Shown one piece after another: positions 12,001 through 23,175 of a DNA stretch of 64,000 bases. The stretch is from Hormiphora californensis. Taxonomy: Eukaryota > Ctenophora > Tentaculata > Cydippida > Pleurobrachiidae. The position numbers and the translations under genes were made by a program. Below the pieces are notes generated by a model, which was not told where the DNA came from, did no database searches, and was given only the letters and a program-made list of their open reading frames with translations. Numbering within the stretch: the stretch's first letter is position 1; every line of letters starts with the position of its first letter. Location: contig CM035350.1 of the NCBI GenBank assembly GCA_020137815.1, positions 10,349,033 to 10,413,032 of the forward strand. Reading direction: 5' to 3'.

Positions 12001-12687
12001 GTCTGCCAGTCTGAAATATACTTAGTCTGAAGAAAGTACAAAGAGAAACGATTCAATTAATGGTCAAAATGTTTGACGTAACCATTAATTGAATCGTTTT
12101 TTCTTTGTTTTTCGCTCTTGGATTCGGAACTTCCCGGAAATTAACTAGTAGTATTTCACTTCAATTTGCCCTAATCGTATCTTACCAGTATCATAGGTTC
12201 CAGAAAATTGTGATAAGTCAACAGATATATGCCAAGTATATAAATTTTTAAGACAACTGCTGTTCAGATCAAGAGATATGAAGAGAGTCTCATCATAAAG
12301 TAGCCATATCTCATCTTCCTGGCGAGTTAACTTCCAAGTGACATTATCCATTGCAAATGTAACACTCTCCTCCTCAACTGAATCATCAGGTAACTCAGTT
12401 ACAGTAGTGCAGGGGGATGTTTTGGAGAACTCGAGGTATCTAAAGTAGGTGTCGTTGAATTTCAGCTGGGACCACTGTAATGTTACAGTGAGGTTCCCAT
12501 AGGTCAGACCCAGTTGATAAGTCTTGTTTCCTGGTCCGTTCTGACTGTCAGTTCCCGTCACAACGAACTGAAGGGCGTTCTTGTTCAGATTCACCCCCGA
12601 TACGGTTCCATCTATCTCGAACTTGGCACTCGCAGCTCCTGCCAGAAGGAGTATCCACACAACTCGCAGTATCCAAACAACTTGCAT
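9001..12687 (-). CDS. Secreted protein with fucolectin-like and Ig-like domains (3' end not resolved)
   Basis: ATG at 12687 begins a signal peptide (MQVVWILRVVWILLLAGAASA). Exons: 12687-12186, 12010-11900, 11817-11749, about 11705-11341, 11215-11153, 11109-11040, 10057-9968 (or extended upstream into the array), 9831-9672, 9444-9288, 9183-9001. All junction phases agree except 11749/11705, which is one base out, so that border is uncertain. The 9831-9288 exons read YVYIHLIDTYT, VVIYQRSPNSYC and end MCEVEVYG, the pattern of F5/8-type-C/fucolectin carbohydrate-binding domains. Exon 9183-9001 looks like an Ig-like domain (TINCTIY...LVLTWSNG). The exons before these code about 330 residues of Asn- and Thr-rich extracellular sequence with no recognised fold. 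Likely secreted or a cell-surface recognition protein. The 3' end lies below 9001 and was not found. Confidence 0.65.
9587..9722 (-). repeat. Duplicated exon 3' end (donor side)
   Basis: On the minus strand, CCCCAAATTCCTACTGCTAC and CGTATACAT..CAACAAGTA of exon 9831-9672 are repeated about 105 bp downstream inside the intron, separated by a G-rich tract. Confidence 0.8.
10046..10925 (-). repeat. 42-bp array carrying an acceptor, in frame
   Basis: About 21 almost identical units. On the minus strand each contains CACTATACAG|GCCCGTTACC, and the lowest-coordinate copy gives the phase-matched acceptor of exon 10057-9968. Because 42 is a multiple of three and the unit has no stop in this frame (SLYRPVTSLGADQV), using any other copy as acceptor would add n x 14 residues without a frameshift. 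Confidence 0.95.
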
Positions 12688-13241
12688 ACTACACAAAGAG
12701 CGCTATATAAAACATAGATTATTATGTTATATCAATGATGTAACTACAGAAAAGGATTAGGTCCCCCCTTTCTCTCCCTCCTGCGCTTTACTCTCGCGTG
12801 ATGTCGCACGCGACGTATTTCTAGGGAAGGGGGCGGGTGAAAGAAAAGAGGAGGGTCGACTGATCTACTGGTCTTGAATAGTGGTAAGCAAATATAACTG
12901 AGAAAAGGAACTTCTTTCACTCCTACCTCCCGGTAAGAGAGGGTGGTATACTGTATCAAAGGAAGGTATAAATGATCGAATATGTGATCAAGTATATATT
13001 GAGGTCAACACACCCACACACAGAGTTCTACTGAAAAGGACACATAATATACCTCGTGATAAAGGAACTATGACAAAGGCTCATAGGAAGCAGTTTTATT
13101 ATATATTATTGCATAACAAGAGTTGTGTTGCATAACAAGATGAATGCTTTACTTCAATACTTTCCTGTGAACAAGGTTGTAACTTGGTCCACATAATAAT
13201 TTGTTGAAACAATAATGATAATATCATTCCCAGTTAGCAAT
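12688..13241. promoter_or_regulatory. Divergent intergenic region
   Basis: 554 bp between the minus-strand lectin-like gene (ATG 12687) and the first recognised ARHGAP19-like exon (13242). Such a head-to-head gap probably holds promoters for both, but I recognise no specific element. It contains pyrimidine-rich and AT-rich stretches only. Confidence 0.3.
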
Positions 13242-16200
13242 ATGGATTCATTAAAGGGTACAGACAGCTTGATAATGATAATCCTCAGCCTACTGTCTAA
13301 ATTCATCGATATCCCTAATCACCTCTACTCAGAAATTGTTGGGTGAGTTGAGAGTTACTTCATCACTACAGGGATGGGTAAAGATGCCCCCCCCCTAGAC
13401 TAGCATAGTTCCCGATATCGTAGGTTGACCATAATTTAGCGCTCAAAGTTCATTTTATCACTGCAATGAACTTTGTCTTAAACGGGATCTTTTCTCTTAA
13501 ACGGGATCTTGAATCCAGAATTGAACCAAATGGTTTTGGCTATCGATTATTTTTATACTGTGATTCCCACCGTGGACTGGATTGCTAATTAGGTAAATAG
13601 GCCACGTGTTAGCCTAATTAGCAATTTGGAAAAGTTTTAGATTGGGTGGGGATCAGTATGACATGACTAACTTTCAGAAGTATGACCACTGTATGCCTTC
13701 TGGTTGTTTGTTTTGGGTTTTCTTGGTCTTATTTGAAAGAAAATCGATAGCCAAAATTTGACTCCTTTCTGGAACGATTTAAGGTCCCGTTTGAGAGAAA
13801 ATACACAGTTCACTCCAGTCATGAAAATTAACTTTGAGCAAGAAGTCTGAAAGAAAGTAACTTTGCAATATTTTACCGATATAGGGGAACACATGCTATT
13901 TATATCCGGTATAATACCAACCAATCCCTCGTTTTAGAACGGAGGGCTCGTCAAAGAAGAAGGAGGATTATTCAGATAACTCATCTCTAGTTCGGAGGAA
14001 CGTTCTCACTGACATTACTAGTGCTGCTAAAAGTCTCTTTCAGAGCAACAACGACACATCAACAGGTATAATGGGGGCAGAATAATGGGCAGGGAGAGAG
14101 AGAGCAGAGAGAGAGAGAGAGAGAGATAGAGCTGAGGGAGAGCAGGGAGGGAAGGAGCGCCTTGTGAGAGCAGAGGGAAGGAGCAATGAATATTAACACA
14201 TGCTATTTTCAGGGGACAGTGAAAAGTTGTTCGGAAAGCCTCTCCACAGGCATTTACCTACTAAACTGAAGAAGCTGCTGATCTTTGTTCGCCAGAGTAA
14301 GGGCTGCAGGGGGGTTAGGGGTGGGAGGCACTATGCGGTGGGAGGGGGGGAGGGGTAGGGTCAGGGGGGCTGGAGGCACTATGCGGTGGGGGCGTGTTTA
14401 TTCATAGCATTATACCAGCCAAATGAACCAGAATTCAGAATCATCACAATATGCCTATTCAATATCTACCATATTTACCCAGCTAAAAGCCCGCTACACA
14501 CAATGCTTTTCCTTCAGCCTACATTCTAACCCTCTCACCCCCTAGTGGTTTACCACGAGGGTATATTCAGAAAGTGTGGCAGTAACAAGAGGATAAAAGA
14601 GTTGCGGCAACTACTAGATAATCATGGTAATATGATAGATTGGGAGGATCAGGAGGTGTTCAATGTTCATGATGCAGCCTCCATTCTAAAACAATACATA
14701 GCAGAACTGCCCCAACCTCTCCTAACAGCCAAACATCTCCCACTACACCACGAAATAGCCAGTGAGTCTGTGTGTTTGTCTGTGTGTTTGTTTGTTTGTT
14801 TGTTTGTTTGTCTGTTTGTTTGTTTTGTTTGTTTACCAATTACTAATATGTCCTAGAACTGAACGATTCGGAAAAGAGATTAAAATGTATCCGACTACTA
14901 TTTCTTATGCTACCAGAAGAGAATAGGATATTTCTAAAGGTAACTCAACCACACACATTTCTCGATAGTTTCACAACTCCCCCCCCTTCCAGCTTCCTAC
15001 CCCCACCCCTTGCTGCCCCCACCCCCTTTCTAACCCCCACCCCTCTGCCCCTTCCTAACCCCCACCCCTTGCTCCCCCCCCCCTTCCTAACCCCCACCCC
15101 TCTGCCCCTTCCTAACCCCCCGTCCTTCCTAACCCCCCTTCTTAACCCTCACCCCTCTGCCCCTTCCTAACCCCACCCCTCTGCCCCTTTCTAACCCCAC
15201 CCCTCTGTCCCTTCCTAACCCCCCTTCCTAACCCTCACCCCTCTGCCCCTTCCTAACCCCCACCCCTCTGCCCCTTCCTAACACCCACCCCTCTGCTCCT
15301 TACTAACCCCCGTCCCCCACCCTTCCTAACCCCCACCCCTCTGTCCCTTCCTAACCCCCCTTCCTAACCCCACCCCTCTGCCCCTTCCTAACCCCACCCC
15401 TCTGCCCCTTCCTAACCCCCACCCCTCTGCCCTTTCTCCAGATGCTGTTGGTAGTTCTGTCTGATGTTTCACAGCACAAGGAGAATCTAATGGACAGCCA
15501 CAATCTGGGTCTAATATTCGCCCCACATCTGCTGAAGTGTAATCAGGGAATTAACGGTACACTCTGTATAGGAGGGGGATCAATAGCTGACGGGATTGAG
15601 GACATGGTAGCATACACAGAGTTCATCATCAACAACGCAGATACAGTCTTCCAGGTGAGAGGGAGAGATGCAGGTTTAGTCTAAATATCCTTCTTCAATA
15701 TTCATATGTTCCTGGGGGGCCTCCCTTTGTTTAGTAAGATGTTTTATAATAGCACCGGGACCACGTGATTTAGAGCATTTGCCGCAGGAATGTTGCCTCG
15801 GGAGAAGAGTGAGAGCTGAACAACAAGATAATATTTCACTGTCACACTAATTCCCCCCCCCCTCAGGTGCCAAAAGAAGTGGAGATAGCAGCTGAGAGAT
15901 ACCAGAGCAGGCTAATGAGGGGAGAGAGTACAGATGATATCCCTGTAGAGATTGAAAGTAATTGTCAGAAGATTAGCACTAACCTCCATAAACAAGTTGT
16001 AACAAATGAAACGAAGATGGCACTCATCAACCTATACAAGGTGAGGGATGGTCAGTGGTCACTATTAATATTGAGTGTGTATGTAGAATGGTGAGGTCGA
16101 TCGTGCTAAAATACCAAACATGTTCCTCTGCACAACTCACCACCACTGTTGTCTGCTGCACTGTTGTTTAACTCTCCCTCGGTGTTTCAGTCACTTCAAA

Positions 16201-17077
16201 CCATGCCTGATAGCAAGGACAAGAAGGATCGCTTAAAAAAGGTGAACTATCTTGAGATATGGAAAGATTGCGGCGGGCAACACAGCCTTCTTCTTGTTTT
16301 CTGATGTATTACAACAACTTTCATTTTCCCGTCTGGTATATCCTAGTCTAATAACCAATCCCCCCATCTAGTTTGAGAAACAATATCCTCACTACATTAT
16401 GGAGTTAAACAACCTCTCTCATTCCCCAATTATCCGAACTAAGAGCACCAGGAAACCTTTTGGTAGCTCCCTCTCTCGTCTTATTTCGGTGAGTCCAGGG
16501 ACCCGTGCATTCAGGAAATGCATGCAGCTAATTCCCCTGTGTTGTGGGAGTGAGATGGAGGTGGAGCGCGCGGAGCTGCAGTTGTACAGTGAATAGAGTG
16601 TGTGAGCGCGCAATAACTCATTTGAAACACATCGCGGGAGGCTCTCAGTTCTCTGTGTGTTTGGCACTTCTGACAGATTGACATCCCCACCATCAGGGCT
16701 CAAAGTGTGGTAGTATGGGCTCCCTTACACATCTTCAACAAAGTACCCCATGTAAAGAGGCAGATACACCATCTGGAACAAAGAGGAAGGCCCTAGAAAT
16801 GCTGCAGATGAGCCCGACCCCTCAACCTAGCGCTTCAACAGGTATAGTACCCTGAGGGGCGTATAATACACACACACTCACACATACCCTCATCTCTCTC
16901 TCTAATTAGCAATCCACGCCCCCAGTGAACCTGCAGACACAACAACAACAAGAAGATGATGATGAGCCCTCGATGAGATCAGTCAGAAGGAAGCTAGATG
17001 AAAACATGGACGATGGAGAGGAGGAGATGATGGAATATAGAGACTTGGGAGAGTCATACAGAGAGTACTTTATATAA
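13242..17077 (+). CDS. ARHGAP19: RhoGAP protein, ARHGAP19-like
   Basis: Exons: 13242-13342, 13938-14065, 14213-14296, 14546-14761, 14857-14939, 15442-15654, 15867-16040, about 16192-16241, 16372-16488, 16697-16841, 16926-17077 (stop TAA 17075). Phases agree at most borders; exon 16192 is the doubtful one. The RhoGAP domain spans exons 14546 to 15867: arginine-finger segment GIFRKCGS, then AELPQPLLTAKH, LLFLMLPEENRIF and HNLGLIFAPHLL. After it, MPDSKDKKDRLKKFEKQ matches the post-GAP region of ARHGAP19, followed by a basic Ser-rich segment and an acidic C-terminus ending REYFI. The upstream SKFIDIP segment also has an ARHGAP19 counterpart. Predicted to stimulate GTP hydrolysis by Rho; vertebrate ARHGAP19 acts on RhoA in cytokinesis. 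The start is provisional, because an acceptor-like CATTCCCAG sits just before it. Confidence 0.85.
13436..13840. mobile_element. Foldback/MITE-like element in ARHGAP19-like intron 1
   Basis: Imperfect inverted arms: GCGCTCAAAGTT at the left against AACTTTGAGC at the right, AACGGGATCTT against GGTCCCGTTT, GGCTATCGAT against ATCGATAGCC, with TTGCTAATTAGG/CCTAATTAGCAA at the centre. No ORF. Confidence 0.6.
14766..14835 (+). repeat. TTTG/TCTG microsatellite directly after a donor
   Basis: Starts 5-6 bases after the donor GTGAGTCTG of exon 14546-14761. Confidence 0.85.
14985..15438 (+). repeat. Branch-point/polypyrimidine-like array before exon 15442
   Basis: About 20 variable units around CCCCTTCCTAACCCCCACCC CTCTG. 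Each has CTAAC plus a pyrimidine tract, and the array ends in CCTTTCTCCAG, the real acceptor of the RhoGAP exon. Confidence 0.85.
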
Positions 17078-17749
17078 TCTGGTGAACCTACCAGGCAGTG
17101 GTATGAAGAAAGATAGAGCCAGACAGGATATATACTGTGTCAGAGAGTGTTGGTTATTGTTAGACATGTGACTCAGTATGTGAGAGGACAGTTCTGTAGA
17201 CGCAAGGAGGTCCCATTGTGCACAGATGAGCCGTATCAAGTGCGATTTGATGTTGAGATAAAAGACAGTTGAATATTCTATTTGTTTGTTTTTGGGGTTG
17301 GAAATTGTGCGACAAGAGGCATTGTATATGTAAACATTCATGTTATTACATTTCTAGTAAAAAGGAGTGTTTACAAACATATTTGTCCACATAACGCTCT
17401 GGTTTGAGCTCGTTGGGTATCACTGATACTATCAGAGCAGCTCTAGGAGCTGAGGAGACGTCTAGTTCTAGTTCTACCCCCCTCCTTTTTGGTCACTACA
17501 ATTCGACCACACAATAACATTCAATCGTCCATCAATTGTTTACACTCTAAAAAGTCTCATACTGAGAGCACTAAAACCTGTTCGATTTTCAAACAGTGAT
17601 ATCATTGTCAGTTTTCTATAAAAACTGAAATTGTGTATTTGAGATCGAGAGTCAATTTGGGGGTCATTGTCTTTAGTTAGAAGTAGTGGCATTGGATATT
17701 CTCCTGATTTGGCGGACAGCAGTTGAGTTGAGCTGCTCCGCAGGTAACG
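17078..17749. other. Spacer between convergent genes
   Basis: 3' flank of the ARHGAP19-like gene and of the minus-strand GPCR. No convincing exon or canonical AATAAA signal was recognised. Confidence 0.4.
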
Positions 17750-19499
17750 CTACCGAGTTAATTGTGTTGGTTGAGTAGGATAGGGACATGGTGCGGGGAA
17801 GTGGTCCCTTTCCAGTACACAAATGTACATCGCTCCGTATCTGGGTATGAAATTGAAAGTTGTAACGATTGGGTACTTTATTTGGGTAGGTATCATCGCG
17901 CGCGACGCGCACACATACGGGACATATACCCAAACCCAAAATGTGGGACAATGCATTGTTGTGAGGCAGTGCCGACCCGATCTGTGGAGTGTGGACACGA
18001 GACAGCCCCGCCAGACTTGCCCCCCCCCCCCTTGGGTTTGAACCAAACAGGGATCATGCCACTCATAAATAATACGGACCTGATTTCTTATGCGCCTGTT
18101 CTTCAGGCCAATAGCAAATTGGTTAAAGAGGGAGGTGAGGAAGACGGATACTGGTTTGAAGAGATTCCATTCATTGCACATCATCATAAAGTCAAACTGC
18201 CATTTTGTAGGTAGCAGATAGTCGTTAATCTGGGGGGGGGGGGGGTTCAGTTCTAGTCCAGGATTCTATAAGAGGAATCTTTGCCCCTTATCAGACGGAT
18301 CAGGTATCATGCACAAGTAGTAGTACAAGTAGTAGAAGTATAGCACATAATACATATGGTACCTGTGTGGTAAGTAGAAGACTGACACCAAACAGATATG
18401 ATGTACTAAGTAGAATCCCCTCAGCCAGGTTGGGGCCCTTCGATTGTAATGATCTGATCCGAGATCTGCTCTTACTGGTTTTAAGGGTGCTGCATCTATG
18501 CTTGTGGGTATGGTGGTGGCTATGGGACGCACTGGAGAGAAAGACATGTTATATTGGGCGGTGTTAGTTATGTAATGATGTACCAGTTGTGAGTTCGAAA
18601 TTCTAGAAAACACAATCAGGTACTAAGTGAATTATGCACAACTCATAGCTGGTGTCATTAGTCCCTCTATCTCAGAGAGTCTCTATCTTTCTCTCCGATG
18701 ATCTCTCTCCCCCTCCCCTCTCTCATCTCGCCCTCTCTCTCTTCCTCCAAACACCACACCACACTTGCGGGAATTTTATATTTCAAAACTTACATGGTTG
18801 CCTTAGTGAGGAGGTATATAGCTACAGCGAGGGAGACAGTTATAACGAGTATCTGAAGAATACCAAACAATGCTGAGAATCCTGTCGCAAACTGAAACAC
18901 ATGGGATTTAGAACTTAGTGTTTCAGTTTGACACACAAGTATTTCCACAACCCGTAGTCATATGAATTATTAAAATATTAAATAGTTTGGTACGGCCATG
19001 TCCCCTTCCTTTTTGGGAACTAAACTTAGCGCCCACGATATCGTGAGAGAGGACAGCGCAGGAGGGAAAGAAAAGATGGGATATCATACCCAAATGAATA
19101 TTCGGGGATTACTTGTTATGGCGACTCTACCTTGGTGTAGGTGAATGGTCCAACTGTTAGTTGGCCATTGTAGTTCCACACGCAGAGGTGTCCCTCACTA
19201 TCATATTGGAAGTAACTGTTCTTGATAAAGGCGCAGGGAACCAGAAATAAAAATATCGCAAGATACCTGGGGAGGGGGAGGGAGGGGAGAGTGAGGGAGG
19301 GGGAGGGAGGGGGAGGGAGGGAGGGGAGAGTGAGGGAGGGGGAGGGAGGGGAGAGTGAGGGAGGGAGGGTAACAATGGCAGTGAAGGGGACAGAGGTAGT
19401 AGTAGTACGGTATAGGGGGCGAGTAGTAGTACTATTTGTTACATGAGCCATGTGACTCCGGGCCACGTGTCTCTAGACACCAGATGTGCAGCTAGTGAG

Positions 19500-19569
<70 letters not shown>

Positions 19570-19788
19570 GGATTTATACGCACTACGACTACATGGATTA
19601 TTCCAGGTAGCTATTTCTCCTGTGTAATTTGAGCGATAATAACCAAAGTGAGAGATGGAAGCAGATCGAAGAATTGATGGGGGAAAAGAACGGAGAGAGA
19701 AATGGGAAACATACTGGGAAGAAATAGAAAGGTCCGAATTGAAAAGTACTCATGTCTATCGTCATTCTCGCAATTATAAAATTATATA

Positions 19789-19877
<89 letters not shown>

Positions 19878-22430
19878 TCGTTTTTGTCACCTGAAAAAGG
19901 AGGAAAGTCGGAGTGATCGTGTTCGTATGTGACATCGAAAGGAGAGCGGGTCGATATAGGCGTAGGTCTGAAGGACGCATATCAGTGAGACGGTTGAACC
20001 AGATGCGAGGATCATGAATATCACTGCCATCCCATACAGGTTGCAGAGATGAGACAGGAAGGACCTGGAGGAGGGGGGGGGGGAGATCAGGATTCAGGGG
20101 ACCTGGATGAAGGGGGGGGGGGGCTAAAGACTTGTTGAGTAAGGGGTACGTGTTACTCAACCACTAAAGACAGGAATAATTGGAGCTAGCTGATTATAAT
20201 TGGTGTGTCTATAGACCAATAATACTGTGTGTTTTTAAATGACTGAGACTGTTCAAATCGACATAGCGTCAAAAGTTGTGAATATTTTGCTCTGAAATTT
20301 TAGGACAAGGTAGATGGCTACCTGCCATTTATTGTACTCGAATTTCAGCAAAATCGGTCGTTCCTGAATGAACCTGTAGCCCGAAAACCTCCTCTAACTT
20401 TGAGCGCTCAGATCTCTGCAACCTGATGAGGTAGAGAGCTCAAACTTTCACAATATGTTGATTAGACAATTTAAAAACTTTTGGCTGCTTGGTTTGGCGA
20501 TATCTTTTTTAGTTCCTTCGCAGGAACACGGCAAAGTGGTGTAAGTCGGCCTAATTTGGAGCATTTTTGCACTCAGGTATCACGTATCACGTGTCTTACT
20601 GGGGGTAATCAGCCCTCAGCCATGTATTACACCGATTATGTAATTGGTGCTGAGTGTGGTAAAGTGTGGCGCTTCGTCAGCAGACGTGTTCAATGTTCAT
20701 AGTGTCCGAAATCGGTCACAAGCTGAAATCCAGACAAACTTTTCTAATTCTCTTCCTTTACATTCTGCTGTCCCTCTCTCTTTCTTGTTACAAGGTCACG
20801 TGATTAGATGTGGAACATCTCGACATGATAACAACGTCTAGTGTCACCGATTCGCTCTCTCTATCTGCTGAGTATAACTCTCTCGTCATGACGAAGAAGA
20901 TTTGACTCTCTTCCTTTCTCTCTATTTCTCTCGCTATCTCTTTCTCTCTCTCCCTCTCTCTCTTGTCATGACGAAGCGCCACACTCTACCACACTCAGCA
21001 CCACAGCTAGTCACGTGACCCTGTCAACGATTTCAGACACTATGATCACGTCTACTGACGAACTACGAAGCGCCACACTTTGCCACACTCAGAACCAATT
21101 ACAGAATCGGTGTAACACATTGCTTGGGGCTGATTACCCCCAGTAAGACACGTGATACGTGATACCTGAGTGCAAAAATGCTCCCAATTAGGCCGACCTA
21201 CACCACTTTGCCGTGTTCCTGCGAAGGAACTAAAAAAGATATCGCCAAACCAAGCAGCCAAAAGTTAGTAACTTATCTAATCAACATAGTGTGAAAGTTT
21301 GAGCTCTCTACCTCATCAGGTTGCAGAGATCTGAGCGCTCAAAGTTAGAGGAGGTTTTTGGGCTACAGGTTCATTCAGGAACGACCGATTTTACTGAAAT
21401 TCGAGTACAATAAATGGCAGGTAGCCATCTACCTTGTCCTAAAATTTCAGAGCAAAATATTCACAACTTTTGACGCTATGTCGATTTGAACAGTCTCAGT
21501 CATTTAAAAACACACAGTATAACTGCACACAGATCCCACACAGAACCATCCCTTCCCACACAGAACCATTCCGTCTAGGCTGATCGTTATGACGTCACAG
21601 ATGGTTTAAATCCCAACTCCCTATCCTAATTATCCGAGTAGTGTGGGAACTGGGAACCGCTAACATAATAACACCATCTCTCTCATTTCAAGGGAGGATC
21701 CATCTCACTCATCTATCTAATCAATGAGATGAGGTGAGATAGTACTCACTACCAACTCACCAAAGGTTGTCACTGACCAACCCAAACCCCACTCCAAACT
21801 AACACCAAACCCCACCCCAAACTAACACCAATTCTGGCCAAAACTAATCCTTAGCCCCGGCCCAAAACCAATCTCCCCTAGTTACTTTGGGCTGTAGAAG
21901 GTAGCAATAAAGAGCGGTATTATCACTATTGCTGTTATCATGTCCTCCAGACACAGCCCATACACGAGGCCGTTGATGGGAGTCCGACAGTAACGGTGCC
22001 GGTACGTGAACAATATAGTAGTGTTCAATAGGAGTATCAACACTGATATCACCTGTAAATAAGGAGGGGGTATTGATATTGGAGTAGTTTGGCAGAATCA
22101 TTCTCTAGTGCCAAACAGAGGGGAACAGCGGGGACATGCAGGGGGCAGTAAGAGAGACAAGGCAGGGGACATGCAGGGGGATAGCTAACAAGGCGGGGGG
22201 GGGCATGCTAGTCAGGGGATAGCATTAGCATGTATCACAGTTGGGAAGGGGAGAGGTATTATAGTGGTAGATTGGGGTTGCCTGGGCCCACAGGGGACTA
22301 TAATCGCAAAGCGAATTCGCCAGCACTAGGAGAATAGCGCCCCTCCCCCCACCATCAGGAACTGCCCATTGGTACAGGTTCACACTATAGGTGGCGACGG
22401 GTTCGGGAGAGTAAACTCCTTCGAAAGTCA
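17750..22430 (-). CDS. Divergent rhodopsin-like (class A) G-protein-coupled receptor
   Basis: Seven TM segments over phase-consistent exons: a (about 22430-22327, N-terminus into TM1), b 22052-21886 (TM1-TM2; TPINGLVYGLCLEDMITA has the TM2 LxxxD aspartate), c 20064-19891 (TM3; LCNLYGMAVIF...LQTYAYIDP), d 19266-19131 (TM4 and extracellular loop with one Cys), e 18891-18794 (TM5), f 18531-18363 (His/Arg/Lys-rich loop 3, TM6), g from 18229 (TM7; SVFLTSLFNQFAIGLKNRR). The E/DRY motif is replaced by QTY and NPxxY by NQFAI, so G-protein coupling may be unusual. The Cys pair of TM3 and loop 2 is present. The frame stays open to 17750, giving a long tail, unless a donor after RIRNQ (GTCCGT) is used. 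The start codon was not found; exon a is the weakest part. Ligand unknown. Confidence 0.75.
19503..19564. repeat. (GA)n microsatellite
   Basis: Pure GA run in the intron between GPCR exons d and c. Confidence 0.95.
19792..19874. repeat. (CT)n microsatellite
   Basis: Pure CT run starting 17 bp beyond the donor of GPCR exon c. Confidence 0.95.
20222..21520. mobile_element. 1.3 kb palindromic foldback element
   Basis: Left arm from ATACTGTGTGTTTTTAAATG and right arm ending CATTTAAAAACACACAGTAT are inverted copies about 480 bp long and about 95% alike. Each arm encodes the same spurious frame starting MAAWFGDIFFSS. The centre, about 20760-21030, is CT/GA-rich. No transposase. It lies in the intron between GPCR exons b and c. 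Confidence 0.85.
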
Positions 22431-22696
22431 CAGGATTTTGATTCTAATTTCCTATGAGTCTTGGATCCGTGACTCTATCCCCCTGCGACAGGTGGGGATA
22501 GGGCCTTCTAATCTAGGTCTTGATTATTGAGTTTATTTGCTTTTTCGATTAGCTTGATAGCTACCGCGTAGCCCGTATTTGTAATCAATATTGTGGCCTC
22601 ATCTTTCAGTGATTCAATAGCATAGGTTCATTCGAGTGTTAATCGCATTAGTTATTATGATGTAAAACGAGGCACAGAATTATCTCACGATCCAAT

Positions 22697-22853
22697 GTTG
22701 AGGGTTAGGGTTAGGGTTAGGGGTTAGGGTTTAACATTCTCACGGTTCAGCTAGTAACAATCAGAGACCGGAGAGGGTTTAGAGAGGGTTTAGAGAGGGG
22801 CCAGAAGAGGTTTTATTCCTCAGGGGTTAGGGTTAGGGTTAGGGTTAGGGTTT
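22697..22853. repeat. Interstitial TTAGGG blocks
   Basis: Two short blocks, GGGTTAGGGTTAGGG at about 22699-22731 and 22825-22852, flank AGAGGGTTTAG repeats. They sit in the spacer between two minus-strand genes, far from the window ends. Confidence 0.9.
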
Positions 22854-22863
22854 TTCCATCAAT

Positions 22864-23132
22864 CTACAGTCCTCCGGCCCCACTGCCTCGCCCCCTTTCG
22901 CTGCAACAGGAGGACACATCGCAAGTGACCTGGATAGATGGCAGGGAGAGAGAGAGAGATATAGAGAGAGAGAGAGGAGTAGAGAGAGAGGAAGGGAAGA
23001 GAGAGAGAGAGACCGAGGAGTAGAGAGAGAAGAGACGAGAGAGAGAGAGGGAGCGAGAGAAGAGGAAGAGATAGAGGAGAGAGAGAGGTAGGAAGAGTGA
23101 GAAGACGAGAGGAGGAATTAGGAGAGAGAGAG

Positions 23133-23175
<43 letters not shown>

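Noticed and set aside
17762-18214. 150-codon plus-strand ORF
   Set aside because: Lies opposite the TM7 exon and tail of the GPCR; no splice or domain support on the plus strand.
20481-21261. Two inverted ORFs starting MAAWFGDIFFSS
   Set aside because: Identical only because they lie in the arms of a foldback element; no domain and no stop-free extension.
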